Assembly (NCBI GenBank): GCA_903940225.1
Contig: CAJAKC010000022.1
Coordinates: forward strand, 62,001-126,000
DNA from: an uncultured Microbacteriaceae bacterium
Lineage (GTDB): Bacteria > Actinomycetota > Actinomycetes > Actinomycetales > Microbacteriaceae
DNA: 64,000 nucleotides
Direction of reading: 5' to 3'
In this document: one piece after another, positions 45,763-54,965 of the stretch
How the letters are laid out: the number at the start of each line of letters is the position of its first letter
How positions within the stretch are numbered: the first letter of the stretch is position 1
Translations under genes and position numbers: made by a program
The notes under the pieces: generated by a model
Told to the model about the DNA's origin: nothing
Databases searched by the model: none
Seen by the model: only the letters and a program-made list of their open reading frames with translations

Positions 45763-46914
45763 CTACCGTGCGAGGAAGTTCGGCTGCATGAGGTAGCGGT
45801 AATCCTTCTGTACGTCGGTCGAATCCTTGGACGAGTGAGCCGTGAAGAGAACGGGTCCCGCTTTTCCCACCTCAGACGAGGACGTAAACCCGAGCCGGAT
45901 GAATTGGCTGTGTGCTCCGGTGATTCCGTCGATGACGAGTTTTGGCTTGAGCCAGACAACGACCTCATCGCCAACCAGGTGGGAGTCGACCGTTTCAGAA
46001 GCGGATGCGCTCTCTCCCGTTTGAGTTTCAAGCATGATTCCCTCGCTGGAGAACGTGTATTTCAAGACCGATTCGCGTTCAACAACCAGTGACACGCGAC
46101 GGGTTGCGTCGATCAAGTCGGATGCGAGGACGATGGCATATCCGTCTCCGGCCCCCTTGTCATCGAGCAACGCGCGAACGCGGGGGAACTGCCCCTTGGC
46201 GAGCGATGAGGTTACGACGCGTGTGCCGACGGAAAGAGCGAGAATTTCCCTCTCGCCGCCGTTAAGGAGGGACAGCTCGACTTTGTCAGAGGTCTGAAAC
46301 ATCTTGCCGGCCTCCATCAGGACTCGGGCAGGAACCAAGACCTGAATCACATCGCTAACGTTGTTCGCTTTCCACGCGATGTCCCTGGAGGCAATGCGGT
46401 AGCGGTCGGTGGCGGTGAACGACACAGAGTCGCCGGTGATCTCGACGGAAATATTCATCATGGCGGGCAACCCATCGTCACGAAGTGCAGCGACTCCGAC
46501 TTGCGCGATGGCCTCGGCAAAAATCTCCCCGTCGAATGATCCGATGGTGGGGGGAATTTCGGGAAGGTTGGGATATTCATTAATTGCCATGAGGCTGAGT
46601 TGAAACTTTGACGAGCCCGACATGACGACCAGCTTCGAATCCTGGACAGCTACTGTCACACTGTCTCCGGGGAGGCGGGTAACAATTTCTGACAACAAGC
46701 GTCCTGAAACCAACACCGATCCTGGTTCCGCTACATCGACGGAGATTGTGGTTCGCGTTGAAACGTCGTGATCGTAGGAAGCAAACGTGACTCCGGCCGC
46801 ATCGGCGTCAATGCGGACGCCCGAGAGTGCAGCAGTAGCGGGCTTCGCTGCGAGAAGTTTGGTGACAAAGATGACTGCCTGTGACAACACGTCTTTGTTG
46901 GACTGGAATTTCAC
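45763..46914 (-). CDS. dnaN: DNA polymerase III beta sliding clamp
   Basis: A 383-aa three-domain clamp. GTG start with GGAAGG 7 nt upstream. Typical features: MKFQSNKDVLSQAV opening, ATDRYRIASRDI, LKYTFSSEGIMLETQ and the C-terminal YLMQPNFLAR. The clamp tethers polymerase and recruits mismatch and repair partners. gnd, often inserted between dnaN and recF in other Actinobacteria, is absent here. Confidence 0.97.
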   Translation of the reverse strand: MKFQSNKDVLSQAVIFVTKLLAAKPATAALSGVRIDADAAGVTFASYDHDVSTRTTISVDVAEPGSVLVSGRLLSEIVTRLPGDSVTVAVQDSKLVVMSGSSKFQLSLMAINEYPNLPEIPPTIGSFDGEIFAEAIAQVGVAALRDDGLPAMMNISVEITGDSVSFTATDRYRIASRDIAWKANNVSDVIQVLVPARVLMEAGKMFQTSDKVELSLLNGGEREILALSVGTRVVTSSLAKGQFPRVRALLDDKGAGDGYAIVLASDLIDATRRVSLVVERESVLKYTFSSEGIMLETQTGESASASETVDSHLVGDEVVVWLKPKLVIDGITGAHSQFIRLGFTSSSEVGKAGPVLFTAHSSKDSTDVQKDYRYLMQPNFLAR

Positions 46915-47233
46915 GATAAACCTTCCACTTTCGTGCGGTCTCTCATTGTGTCACAATCGTTCCGCGTTTGCTCAATGGGTTTCGTTAACGAAATCTAGTC
47001 ATCATCTTCATATAGCTCAGTAATCGCATTAACCGTTGTGGATATGTGGATAACCCTGTGGCAACGCCACGAACAGTGAAAACTACAACCGTGAAAGTTG
47101 TGAACAGCCTGTGCAGGAGCGGAGAAAACAAGGGAGCCGGCCGATCTAATTTAAACGTTGTGCACAACCAGGACATATTTCGAACAAGTAATCCACAAGA
47201 AAAGAACCCTAATTGTGCATAAATAGCGACTAC
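46915..47233. other. oriC: origin of replication between dnaN and dnaA
   Basis: No gene lies here. DnaA boxes include a perfect TGTGGATAA (47045-47053, reverse) and near matches TGTGGATAT (47038-47046), TAATCCACA (47189-47197) and TGTGCATAA (47214-47222, reverse); TTGTGCACA-type sequence sits at about 47158-47167. An A/T-rich stretch (about 46981-47035: GTTAACGAAATC, CATCTTCATATAG) could be the unwinding element. Position between dnaA and dnaN is the actinobacterial norm. Confidence 0.85.
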
Positions 47234-48604
47234 TTATTGAGAACCTTTTTTGATGATTTGGGTGAGGTCCGTGACCTGATTGTAGATTGACCGGCGTTCC
47301 TTCATTAAGTCAGCAATCTTTTTGTTCGCGTACATCACGGTCGTGTGATCTCGGCCGAGCAGTTGTCCAATTTTAGGAAGGGACATAGACGTGAGTTCCC
47401 TGCACAGGTACATTGCAATTTGTCGGGCGGTAGCGATTGACGCAGCTCGTGATGTGCCGTACAGGTCGTCGAGTGAGAGCTCAAAGTATCGGGCAACCTG
47501 TTCGATGATGTCCGAGGGCGAGACGTCTCCGTCTTCGAGCGTGATCATGTCTTTCAGAATTGTCTGAACGAGCGCAAGTTCGACCGGGACACGGTTGAGA
47601 CTCGCAAAAGCGGTCACGCGAATTAGGGTTCCCTCGAGCTCCCGGATATTGGACGCGACTTTCGAGGCAATGTATTCCAAGACATCATCGTCAATACCAA
47701 GACTTTCGGCCGCCGCCTTTTTCCGCAGGATTGCGATTCGCGTCTCGAGATCCGGAATTTGAATATCGGTGATGAGACCCCAACCGAACCTGCTGCGCAT
47801 TCGTTCTTCGAACCCCACCAATTGCTTGGGGGGAACATCGGACGTGATGACAACCTGTTTGCCGTGTTCGTGCAGGGTGTTAAAGGTATGGAAGAACGTG
47901 TCCTGGGTCGCATCTTTGCCGCCGAGGAATTGGATGTCGTCAATGAGGAGAACATCGACTTCACGGTAACGCTGGTTGAACGACACGATTTGGTTCGTGG
48001 CCAGGGAGTTGATGTAGTCATTCGTGAATTCTTCACTCGAGACGTAGCGGACTTTGACCCCGGGAAAAAGTCCCTGTGCGTAGTGGCCGATTGCGTGAAG
48101 AAGGTGGGTCTTGCCGAGTCCCGAACCCCCGTAAATGAAGAGCGGGTTGTAGGCCTTCGCGGGTGATTCGCCCACCGCGAGCGCGGCGGCGTGGGCAAAG
48201 CGATTCGAGGGTCCGATAACGAAGTTGTCGAATGTGTACTTCGGATTGAGTCGCGCTTCCCCGGCAGTAATTGCCATTGCGACGGGGTTAGGGGGGAGGG
48301 TGGGAATGTCGGCGGTGATGTTGTCAATATCGTCAGCGTCTCGAAGTGCGGGGTTGACGACGATCGAAAAGTTCGAAATTGGTTCGTCGGAAAGCCTCAC
48401 CAAGGCTGACACGATGTTGTCGCGAGCTCGTTGCTCAATCATGTCGCGCGCAAAGTCAGATTCGACCTCCACATACAGCGTCTCTTGCATGATCCCTTGA
48501 GGAACCGCCATTTCAATGACAGCCACGAGCCGGGGAGTCATCTGCGCGTCACCGGAAACCTCGTTGACGACTTTGTTCCAGAGGGACTCGAGTGGGTTGG
48601 CCAT
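47234..48604 (-). CDS. dnaA: Chromosomal replication initiator DnaA
   Basis: A 456-aa protein with N-terminal DnaB-interaction domain (about 1-85), AAA+ domain (Walker A GGSGLGKTHLL at about 158-168, Walker B LLIDDIQFLGG) and C-terminal box-binding helix-turn-helix with the signature GRDHTTVMYA. Domain II is short. Upstream region has three DnaA-box-like sites, consistent with autoregulation. Confidence 0.97.
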   Translation of the reverse strand: MANPLESLWNKVVNEVSGDAQMTPRLVAVIEMAVPQGIMQETLYVEVESDFARDMIEQRARDNIVSALVRLSDEPISNFSIVVNPALRDADDIDNITADIPTLPPNPVAMAITAGEARLNPKYTFDNFVIGPSNRFAHAAALAVGESPAKAYNPLFIYGGSGLGKTHLLHAIGHYAQGLFPGVKVRYVSSEEFTNDYINSLATNQIVSFNQRYREVDVLLIDDIQFLGGKDATQDTFFHTFNTLHEHGKQVVITSDVPPKQLVGFEERMRSRFGWGLITDIQIPDLETRIAILRKKAAAESLGIDDDVLEYIASKVASNIRELEGTLIRVTAFASLNRVPVELALVQTILKDMITLEDGDVSPSDIIEQVARYFELSLDDLYGTSRAASIATARQIAMYLCRELTSMSLPKIGQLLGRDHTTVMYANKKIADLMKERRSIYNQVTDLTQIIKKGSQ

Positions 48605-48808
48605 GAGACTTTCACTTTGGGGGCTTGTAGATAAATCACTATCTTATCCATAATTCGTTTTCCACAACAAAGGACCGCCTCCCTGTGGAAAACCCCTGAA
48701 GTACCAACGGGCCCAGTTTGACTCGGTCCACCATTTCGCTTATTCTTGTGAGGTTGCGCTCTGGGCGCAGCACCAACCAAGCGTCCGGCTCACAGCCGAG
48801 GAGATTCC
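48605..48808. promoter_or_regulatory. dnaA-rpmH divergent promoter region with DnaA boxes
   Basis: DnaA-box-like sequences TTATCCATA (48644-48652), TTTTCCACA (48658-48666) and TGTGGAAAA (48684-48692, reverse). For rpmH a textbook promoter: TTGACT (48718-48723), 17-nt spacer, TATTCT (48741-48746). GATAAGAT-like sequence near 48640-48650 on the minus strand may be the dnaA -10. Confidence 0.75.
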
Positions 48809-48946
48809 ATGTCAAAGCGTACTTTCCAGCCGAACAACCGTCGCCGTGCGAAGGTTCACGGTTTCCGTCTTCGTATGCGTACCCGCGCCGGCCGCTCCAT
48901 CCTCGCCGCCCGCCGTCGCAAGGGTCGCACCGAACTCAGCGTCTAA
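48809..48946 (+). CDS. rpmH: 50S ribosomal protein L34
   Basis: A 45-aa protein beginning [20 protein letters not shown] and ending GRTELSV, the complete and highly basic L34. GAGGAG 6 nt before the ATG decides the start. It begins the operon rpmH-rnpA-yidD-yidC-jag-rsmG, divergent from dnaA. Confidence 0.97.
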   Translation: MSKRTFQPNNRRRAKVHGFRLRMRTRAGRSILAARRRKGRTELSV

Positions 48947-48955
48947 CCAGGCGTA

Positions 48956-49288
48956 GTGCTCCCTCGCCGCAACAGGCTTGTTGAACCAGCGGACTTCCGC
49001 TCGGTCGTTCGTCGAGGAGATAAGTGTGTAACCGCGCACCTGATCGGTTATCGTCTCCCCGCGGGGGAAGCTCGAGTGGGCATCATCGTGACCGTGAAAA
49101 CGGGAAACGCTATCGTCCGCAACACGGTTCGGCGCAGAACCCGCGCCATCGCGCGCGAACTCATCAGCGCCGGTCGGCTGGACGGCGATATTGTCTTTCG
49201 ACTCCGAGGCGAGGGAGCCGTTCCGGGGTTTACCGAACTCGAGTCCGAACTCAGTGAGTGCGCAACGCAGTGGTCACGCAATGTGTGA
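48956..49288 (+). CDS. rnpA: Ribonuclease P protein component
   Basis: A 110-aa RNase P protein with the RNR motif region NTVRRRTRAIAREL. It binds the M1 RNA to cut tRNA 5' leaders. GTG start 9 nt after rpmH. It overlaps yidD by 8 nt. Confidence 0.93.
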   Translation: MLPRRNRLVEPADFRSVVRRGDKCVTAHLIGYRLPAGEARVGIIVTVKTGNAIVRNTVRRRTRAIARELISAGRLDGDIVFRLRGEGAVPGFTELESELSECATQWSRNV

Positions 49289-49580
49289 CCACCTGTTTCT
49301 CGTTCCACGGAACCTCTTCGTCGGCTTCATTCTGGGGTGGCGCAGGGCAATCTCTCCGATCTACGGAAACGTGTGTCGGTATTACCCGAGCTGCTCCGCC
49401 TACGGGCTCGGAGCGGTGCAACAGTTCGGAGTGCTGCGTGGCGGTGTCATGACCGGATGGCGCATCATCCGGTGCAATCCGTGGGCGCGTGGCGGAATCG
49501 ACGATGTACCTGCGAGAATGGACGGTAACTTCCCTCTCTCTCGTCACGGCTTTGTCCTACCCAAGAAGAAAGAACACTAA
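49281..49580 (+). CDS. yidD: Membrane protein insertion efficiency factor YidD
   Basis: A 99-aa protein with the YidD pattern: YGNVCRYYPSCSAYGLGAVQQFG and WRIIRCNPWARGG. It helps YidC in membrane protein insertion. ATG at 49281 overlaps the rnpA stop by 8 nt; stop overlaps yidC by TAATG. Confidence 0.93.
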   Translation: MCDHLFLVPRNLFVGFILGWRRAISPIYGNVCRYYPSCSAYGLGAVQQFGVLRGGVMTGWRIIRCNPWARGGIDDVPARMDGNFPLSRHGFVLPKKKEH

Positions 49581-50533
49581 TGCCCGATATTCTCGGAATC
49601 ATCCTTTGGCCCTTCCGCTGGGTCATCGAGGCGCTACTCGTCGGTTTTCACACGGCCCTTACTGCACTGGGAATGAATCCCGGCGACGGGTGGACCTGGG
49701 TCCTGTCGATCGTGGGGCTCGTGCTCGTAGTGCGCGCGGCGCTCATTCCCATCTTCGTTCGCCAGATCAAGTCGCAGCGCAAGATGCTTGAGGTCGCACC
49801 CGAGCTGCAACGAATTCAAGCGAAATACAAGGGCAAGCGCGACCAGTTTTCCCGAGAGGCGATGACCCGGGAGACGATGGCGTTATACGGCAAGCACGGA
49901 ACATCGCCGTTCTCGTCGTGCATCCCCCTCATCGCACAGATGCCCGTCTTCTTTGGATTGTTCACCACGTTGTCGAACGCCGCGATGGGTCTCAAGGGAA
50001 TCGGACTCATGGACCTCGATCTCGCGACTAACTTCGGTAAGGCGACCATCTTCGGATCAGCCCCGCTCCACTCAGCCATGTCGACCGCCAACGGGAACAT
50101 GGCCGTCATTTGGGTCGCCGGTGTCATGGTTGTCGCGATGACCGCATCCCAGTTCTTCACCCAGCGCCAGATCATGGCCAAGAACATCTCGCAAGCCACG
50201 AAAGAGAGCGCGACCTACCGTCAGCAGCAAGTGCTGTTGTACATCCTTCCGCTCGTCTTCCTTTTCTCAGGTTTCGCGTTCCCACTCGGAGTCATGATGT
50301 ACTGGTTGGTGTCGAACTTCTGGACAATGGGGCAGCAGTTCGTCGTCATTCGCAACATGCCCACGCCGGGCTCTGAGGCCTACGCCGCCTGGGAAGCCCG
50401 TCAACTCAAGCGCAACGAGCGCAAGGGGATCTCCGCTCCCGTGGTTGAGGAAGCTCCCGAAGAACCAAAACAAGCTCAGCGCCAGCAGCCCGTTGGGAAA
50501 AACCGCGCGAAGCGCGGAAAGGGAAAGAAATAA
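49580..50533 (+). CDS. yidC: Membrane protein insertase YidC
   Basis: A 317-aa insertase with five or six membrane segments; the conserved Arg in LRAALIPIFVRQIKSQRK lies in the hydrophilic groove, and the YidC signature region GTSPFSSCIPLIAQMPVFFGL follows. The C-terminus is basic (RAKRGKGKK), for ribosome contact. No lipobox. Central to inserting small and N-terminal membrane proteins. Confidence 0.95.
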   Translation: MPDILGIILWPFRWVIEALLVGFHTALTALGMNPGDGWTWVLSIVGLVLVVRAALIPIFVRQIKSQRKMLEVAPELQRIQAKYKGKRDQFSREAMTRETMALYGKHGTSPFSSCIPLIAQMPVFFGLFTTLSNAAMGLKGIGLMDLDLATNFGKATIFGSAPLHSAMSTANGNMAVIWVAGVMVVAMTASQFFTQRQIMAKNISQATKESATYRQQQVLLYILPLVFLFSGFAFPLGVMMYWLVSNFWTMGQQFVVIRNMPTPGSEAYAAWEARQLKRNERKGISAPVVEEAPEEPKQAQRQQPVGKNRAKRGKGKK

Positions 50534-50994
50534 TGACTGAAACCACCAAGGACCCAGCGGACATTGCCGCGGATTTCATCGAGAGGTTTCTCGACATCGC
50601 CGATCTCGACGGTGACCTTGAGATTTCTCAGGCGAACGGCCGTGACTACGTCTCGATCGTGGCCGGCGAAAATGACGACCTCGGTGTTCTCTCAAAGTCC
50701 GACTCTGTCGCGGCACTTCAGGAACTCACTCGGCTTTCCGTTCACACAGCAACGGGGGAGTTTTCTCGGTTGATTCTCGATGTCGCCGGTTCGCGCGACG
50801 CGCGCTCGAAAGAACTCGAGCGTCTCGTCGATCGAGCGGTAGAGCGTATCGAGGGTGGCGCTCAGTCGGCCGCCCTCCCTCCCATGTCGTCCTACGAGCG
50901 CAAGTTGGTTCACGACTTTGTCTCCGAGCGCGGCTTTTCATCGCACTCTGAGGGCGAAGGCGCAGACCGCCACACGGTTATCAGCCGCGCATAG
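50533..50994 (+). CDS. jag: R3H-domain RNA-binding protein (Jag/KhpB-like)
   Basis: A 153-aa protein with a KH-type region (about 15-75) and R3H domain (about 85-150: ERRVHDF is read here as SYERKLVHDFVSE, the R3H signature). The N-terminal Jag-N domain of Firmicutes is missing. KhpB with KhpA binds small RNAs and affects division and cell-wall genes. Overlaps yidC by TAATG. Confidence 0.88.
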   Translation: MTETTKDPADIAADFIERFLDIADLDGDLEISQANGRDYVSIVAGENDDLGVLSKSDSVAALQELTRLSVHTATGEFSRLILDVAGSRDARSKELERLVDRAVERIEGGAQSAALPPMSSYERKLVHDFVSERGFSSHSEGEGADRHTVISRA

Positions 50995-51008
50995 TTTCAC
51001 GTGAAACA
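50993..51008. promoter_or_regulatory. parS site overlapping the rsmG start codon
   Basis: AGTTTCACGTGAAACA differs from the consensus only at the first base. The GTG at 51001 is the predicted rsmG start codon, so the parS right arm encodes its first residues. Confidence 0.88.
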
Positions 51009-51663
51009 TTCCGCCATCGAACCGGAGCCACCCGAAGCTGTTGCGCTGTGTGGCACCGGAATCGACCTGGTGCGACGTTTTGCCCAGAACCTCGGGGAGC
51101 ACGGCGAGGAATGGGGTCTGATTGGGCCGGACGAAGCGGCACGGTTGTGGAGCCGGCACATCGTGAATTGCGCGTTGCTTGCTACCGAGCTTGACCGCGA
51201 CACCAGCCACTCCCCCCCGACGAGGCTCCGTGTTGCCGACGTTGGCAGTGGCGCCGGACTACCCGGGCTTGTCCTGGCGATGATCCGCCCCGACTGCGAT
51301 TTTGTGCTCATCGAAGCACTTGAACGTCGTGCACGGTGGTTGCACGAACAGGTCACCGCATTGGGGCTAACCAACGTCGACGTATTCACGGGACGAGCCG
51401 AAGAGTATCCCGCAAAACGCTCGTTTGATGTTGTGACGGCCCGCGCCGTGAAGTCACTCAAGGGACTAATACCCTGGGTCGAACCGCTCGTCGTGAATGG
51501 CGGTCGCGTCCTGTTGCTGAAGGGTCAGCGCGTAGACGACGAGATTAGCGAAGCGCGCACAATCCTCGTCAAACACAAGATGGTGAACGCTCATTCGGAG
51601 ACTCTCGGACTGGGGATTGTGGAGGAACCGACCCGACTTTTCGCCGCTACAGTAGAACGGTGA
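51001..51663 (+). CDS. rsmG: 16S rRNA (guanine(527)-N7)-methyltransferase
   Basis: A 220-aa SAM-dependent methyltransferase: motif I VADVGSGAGLPGLVLA, ERRARWLHEQ, TARAVKSLKGL. It makes m7G527 in 16S rRNA, and loss gives low-level streptomycin resistance. The GTG start lies in the centre of a parS site, only 6 nt after the jag stop, with no Shine-Dalgarno of its own. Confidence 0.93.
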   Translation: MKHSAIEPEPPEAVALCGTGIDLVRRFAQNLGEHGEEWGLIGPDEAARLWSRHIVNCALLATELDRDTSHSPPTRLRVADVGSGAGLPGLVLAMIRPDCDFVLIEALERRARWLHEQVTALGLTNVDVFTGRAEEYPAKRSFDVVTARAVKSLKGLIPWVEPLVVNGGRVLLLKGQRVDDEISEARTILVKHKMVNAHSETLGLGIVEEPTRLFAATVER

Positions 51664-51672
51664 TGCGCTAAT

Positions 51673-51688
51673 TGTTTCACGTGAAACA
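51673..51688. promoter_or_regulatory. Perfect parS site upstream of parA
   Basis: TGTTTCACGTGAAACA, an exact match to the parS consensus, in the gap between rsmG and parA. ParB binding spreads from here and loads SMC. Confidence 0.95.
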
Positions 51689-51745
51689 TTCCGTCATGCA
51701 GCCCATGCTGCAAATCAATTCATTTCTAGTTCCGAGGAGGTGCGA

Positions 51746-52627
51746 GTGACCGACAACCTCGACCCGTCCCCGCTCGCATCAGAGTTGATGGACCTCTCTC
51801 GCCGCCGAGCAGCACTCGAAACGGCAACTGTCCCGCTTCCACCGGACACTCGAATCGTCGCGGTCTCTAACCAAAAAGGCGGGGTCGGCAAGACCACGAC
51901 GACGGTTAACCTGGCCGCCGCACTCGCCCATACGGGAGCCCGAGTTCTCGTTATCGACCTCGATCCCCAAGGCAATGCGTCGACGGCGTTGGGTATCGAA
52001 CATCACGCGAAGGTGCACGGAACCTACGAAGTTCTGCTCGGCGAGGAACCTCTTTCATCAATAGTTCAGGTGAGCCCGGAAAGCCTCAACCTCTGGTGTG
52101 CTCCCGCAACCATCAACCTCGCTGGAGCAGAAATCGAGCTCGTCTCGGCGTCGGCTCGTGAAGGCCGACTCAAGCGCGCCATCGAAGGATACCTTGGGTC
52201 GATTGAGAACAAACCCCACTACATCCTCATTGATTGCCCCCCTTCGCTCGGGCTTCTCACCATCAACGCACTCACCGCAGCGAATGAAGTTTTTGTTCCC
52301 ATTCAGGCCGAGTACTACGCGCTGGAGGGTGTGACGATGCTCTGGGACAACATTGCGATGGTTCGGCAGTACCTCAACCCCCGCGTGAGCATCACGGGAG
52401 TATTGCTCACGATGTACGACTACCGCACCAACCTGTCGAAAGATGTCGCGGACGAAGTCCGACGCCACTTCCCCGACCTAGTCTTTTCATCGGTCATCCC
52501 ACGCTCGGTGCGGGTGTCCGAAGCCCCGAGTTTCCACAAGACCGTGATTGATTATGACCGAAACTCGGTCGGGGCCATCGCTTATCGCGAAGCCGCGCTC
52601 GAATTCGCTGAACGAGGAGTTTACTGA
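51746..52627 (+). CDS. parA: Chromosome partitioning ATPase ParA
   Basis: A 293-aa Walker-type ATPase: deviant Walker A KGGVGKT (44-50), switch motifs in DLDPQGNAS and IDCPPSLG. It drives origin segregation with ParB. GAGGAGG 6 nt before 51746 favours that GTG over the GTG at 51740. parB follows by 1 nt. Confidence 0.95.
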   Translation: MTDNLDPSPLASELMDLSRRRAALETATVPLPPDTRIVAVSNQKGGVGKTTTTVNLAAALAHTGARVLVIDLDPQGNASTALGIEHHAKVHGTYEVLLGEEPLSSIVQVSPESLNLWCAPATINLAGAEIELVSASAREGRLKRAIEGYLGSIENKPHYILIDCPPSLGLLTINALTAANEVFVPIQAEYYALEGVTMLWDNIAMVRQYLNPRVSITGVLLTMYDYRTNLSKDVADEVRRHFPDLVFSSVIPRSVRVSEAPSFHKTVIDYDRNSVGAIAYREAALEFAERGVY

Positions 52628-52628
52628 A

Positions 52629-53579
52629 ATGGCAGAAAAGCGAACCGGTTTAGGTCGAGGCATCGGCGCACTCATCCCTACTCAGGGGGGTGAAGTCACC
52701 GAACGGGGTATCGACGTATTCTTCCCGCAGGACGGATCCCAAGGGGGTCGCGACGTCCCGGGCGCTCGACTGCAACTCATTGACCCCAACAAGGTTGTCC
52801 CGAACGCCCAACAACCGCGAACCGAGTTTAAGCCGGAAGAGTTGGCGGAGCTCGAGCACTCAATCCGCGAATTCGGTGTGCTTCAACCGATCGTGGTCCG
52901 ACCACTGGCCGGCAAGGGCGCTGACGCGACGTTTGAGCTGGTAATGGGAGAACGGCGACTGCGCGCTGCCAAGGCCGTCGGGCTGGCAGCAATTCCCGCG
53001 GTTGTTCGCGATACCAAGGATGCGGACATGCTCCGCGATGCCCTGGTCGAGAACATCCATCGTGCACAACTCAATGCGCTCGAAGAGGCGTCGGCGTATC
53101 AGCAACTCATCTCTGATTTCGGAATCACCCAGGACGAACTTGCTAAGCGCATTGGGCGTTCGCGTCCCCAAGTGACCAATACACTGCGATTGCTCAAACT
53201 GCCGATGAAGGTTCAGCAACGAGTGGCAGCAGGGGTTCTCTCCGCCGGGCACGCCCGTGCGATCCTCTCCGTTGCCACCGCCGAGATGCAAGAGAAGCTC
53301 GCGGACAAAATCATCAACGAGGACCTCTCTGTCCGAGCGGCCGAGGCGGTTGCCGGGACAATGGGCGGAACCTCCGGCACGTCGACGAAGAAGGCGAAGG
53401 CGAAAGCAGGCAGCCGCTCCGAACACTTCACGGCAATTGCGGCAAAGCTCGGCGACAAACTGAACACACGAGTGACGGTGGCGATTGGAAAATCCAAGGG
53501 GTCAATCACCATCGACTTCGCCACGATCGGCGACCTCAACAGAATTGCCGCAGAGCTCGGCGTTGGCGCTGACGACTAG
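52629..53579 (+). CDS. parB: Chromosome partitioning protein ParB
   Basis: A 316-aa ParB: N-terminal ParA-interaction segment (RTGLGRGIGALIP), CTP-binding ParB/Srx domain with the GERRLRAAK motif, helix-turn-helix (LAKRIGRSRPQVTNTLRLL) and C-terminal dimerisation domain. The linker (about 235-265) is rich in Lys and Ala. It binds the three parS sites in this window. Confidence 0.96.
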   Translation: MAEKRTGLGRGIGALIPTQGGEVTERGIDVFFPQDGSQGGRDVPGARLQLIDPNKVVPNAQQPRTEFKPEELAELEHSIREFGVLQPIVVRPLAGKGADATFELVMGERRLRAAKAVGLAAIPAVVRDTKDADMLRDALVENIHRAQLNALEEASAYQQLISDFGITQDELAKRIGRSRPQVTNTLRLLKLPMKVQQRVAAGVLSAGHARAILSVATAEMQEKLADKIINEDLSVRAAEAVAGTMGGTSGTSTKKAKAKAGSRSEHFTAIAAKLGDKLNTRVTVAIGKSKGSITIDFATIGDLNRIAAELGVGADD

Positions 53580-53639
53580 AGCCTTACTCGCGACCGTTTC
53601 CCACGCCACTGAGGGCGGTCGAGAAAGCGATGACGCGAT

Positions 53640-53966
53640 TTAGCCGAGGAACTCGGCGAGGTCTTGCTCGAGTGCTGGGCGTGGTTTGGCGCCGACCACA
53701 GTTTTGACGACCACTCCGCCCTTGAAAACCTTCATCGCGGGAATGTTGAGAATGTTGTACTCAGCAGCAAGGTCGGGGTACTCGTCGACGTTGACCTTGA
53801 CGATGTCGAGCTTGTCTGCGTGGGCCTCGGCGATCGCGTCGAGAATCGGCGAGACAGCTCGACACGGGCCACACCACGGAGCCCAAAAGTCAACCATGAC
53901 GGTTTTATCGTTGTTGAGAACCTCGGCGGCGAAAGTTGCGTCGGTTACGTCGCGGGCGGCGCTCAT
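53640..53966 (-). CDS. trxA: Thioredoxin
   Basis: A 108-aa thioredoxin with the active site WCGPC (Cys32, Cys35) and cis-Pro in IPAMKVFKGG. It is reduced by TrxB encoded just upstream. It may have its own promoter: TAGAAT (54000-53995, minus) and a ribosome-binding site GAGAGGA lie in the 41-nt gap. Confidence 0.96.
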   Translation of the reverse strand: MSAARDVTDATFAAEVLNNDKTVMVDFWAPWCGPCRAVSPILDAIAEAHADKLDIVKVNVDEYPDLAAEYNILNIPAMKVFKGGVVVKTVVGAKPRPALEQDLAEFLG

Positions 53967-54007
53967 GGTTGTCCTCTCAACAGCATTAATTGCGATTCTA
54001 TCGTGAC

Positions 54008-54931
54008 TCAGTGTGTGTTGGACTCAAGGTAGTGCTGAGCGTCGAGAGCGGCGACCGCCCCCGAACCCGCGGCGACAACAGCCTGTCGATACGTGGGGTC
54101 GATGATGTCACCGGCGGCAAACACTCCAGGAATCGACGTCACGGATGACCGTCCCGCGACGGCGATGTTACCTTCAGGTGTCAATTCCACCTGGTCGGCA
54201 ACGAGCGACGTGCGGGGGTCCGACCCGATCGCGATGAACAATCCTTCGATGTCGAGGACGCGCGTGGAGCCATCCGTATTCGTCAGAGAGATCCCGGCGA
54301 CTGTTTCTGCGCCGAGGATTCCATCAACCACGGCCCCCGTTATGAATTGAATCTTGGGGTCTGCTTTTGCGCGGGAGAGCATCGCGGCGGATGCACGGAA
54401 CTGATCAGAGCGGTGGACGATATAAACGGTCTCGGCGAAGCGAGTGAGGAAGGTCGCTTCCTCCATGGCGGAGTCACCGCCGCCGATAACGGCAACCGCG
54501 CGGTTTCGGAAAAAGGCGCCGTCGCACGTAGCGCACCAGGAAACCCCGAAACCGGAGAGTCGCGTCTCGTCCTCGAGGCCCAACTTCCGATATTCACTGC
54601 CCATCGAAAGCACGACCGTCTTTGCCTCAATTACGTCGCCGTTTCCCACGGTAATTCTCTTGACGGGACCGCTCAGCTCAAGCTTGGTTGCGTCGTCGAA
54701 AAGGAGCTCGGCGCCGAAGCGTTCTGCTTGCGCCTGCATCCCCATCATGAGGTCCGGCCCCATAACACCCTCCGGAAAACCGGGGAAGTTGTCCACGTCG
54801 GTGGTCGTCATGAGGTCGCCCCCCATTGCCACACTCGATGCGATGACGAGCGGCTTGAGATCCGCGCGGGCACCGTATATCGCGGCGGTGTAACCGGCTG
54901 GTCCTGAACCGATGATGACAAGGTCGCGCAC
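54008..54931 (-). CDS. trxB: Thioredoxin reductase
   Basis: A 307-aa FAD/NADPH disulfide reductase: GSGPAGYTAA at the N-terminus, redox pair CATC in WCATCDGAF, NADPH site GGGDSAMEEA, and GVFAAGDIID. GTG at 54931 is preferred over GTG at 54946 because AAGGA lies 6 nt upstream of the former. Confidence 0.95.
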   Translation of the reverse strand: MRDLVIIGSGPAGYTAAIYGARADLKPLVIASSVAMGGDLMTTTDVDNFPGFPEGVMGPDLMMGMQAQAERFGAELLFDDATKLELSGPVKRITVGNGDVIEAKTVVLSMGSEYRKLGLEDETRLSGFGVSWCATCDGAFFRNRAVAVIGGGDSAMEEATFLTRFAETVYIVHRSDQFRASAAMLSRAKADPKIQFITGAVVDGILGAETVAGISLTNTDGSTRVLDIEGLFIAIGSDPRTSLVADQVELTPEGNIAVAGRSSVTSIPGVFAAGDIIDPTYRQAVVAAGSGAVAALDAQHYLESNTH

Positions 54932-54965
54932 GGTGAATCCTTCCACAGACGGTTAGGGCTTCAGT

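Noticed and set aside
53580-53639. Intrinsic terminator between parB and trxA
   Set aside because: Arms CGACCG/CGGTCG exist but the loop is long and no T run follows.
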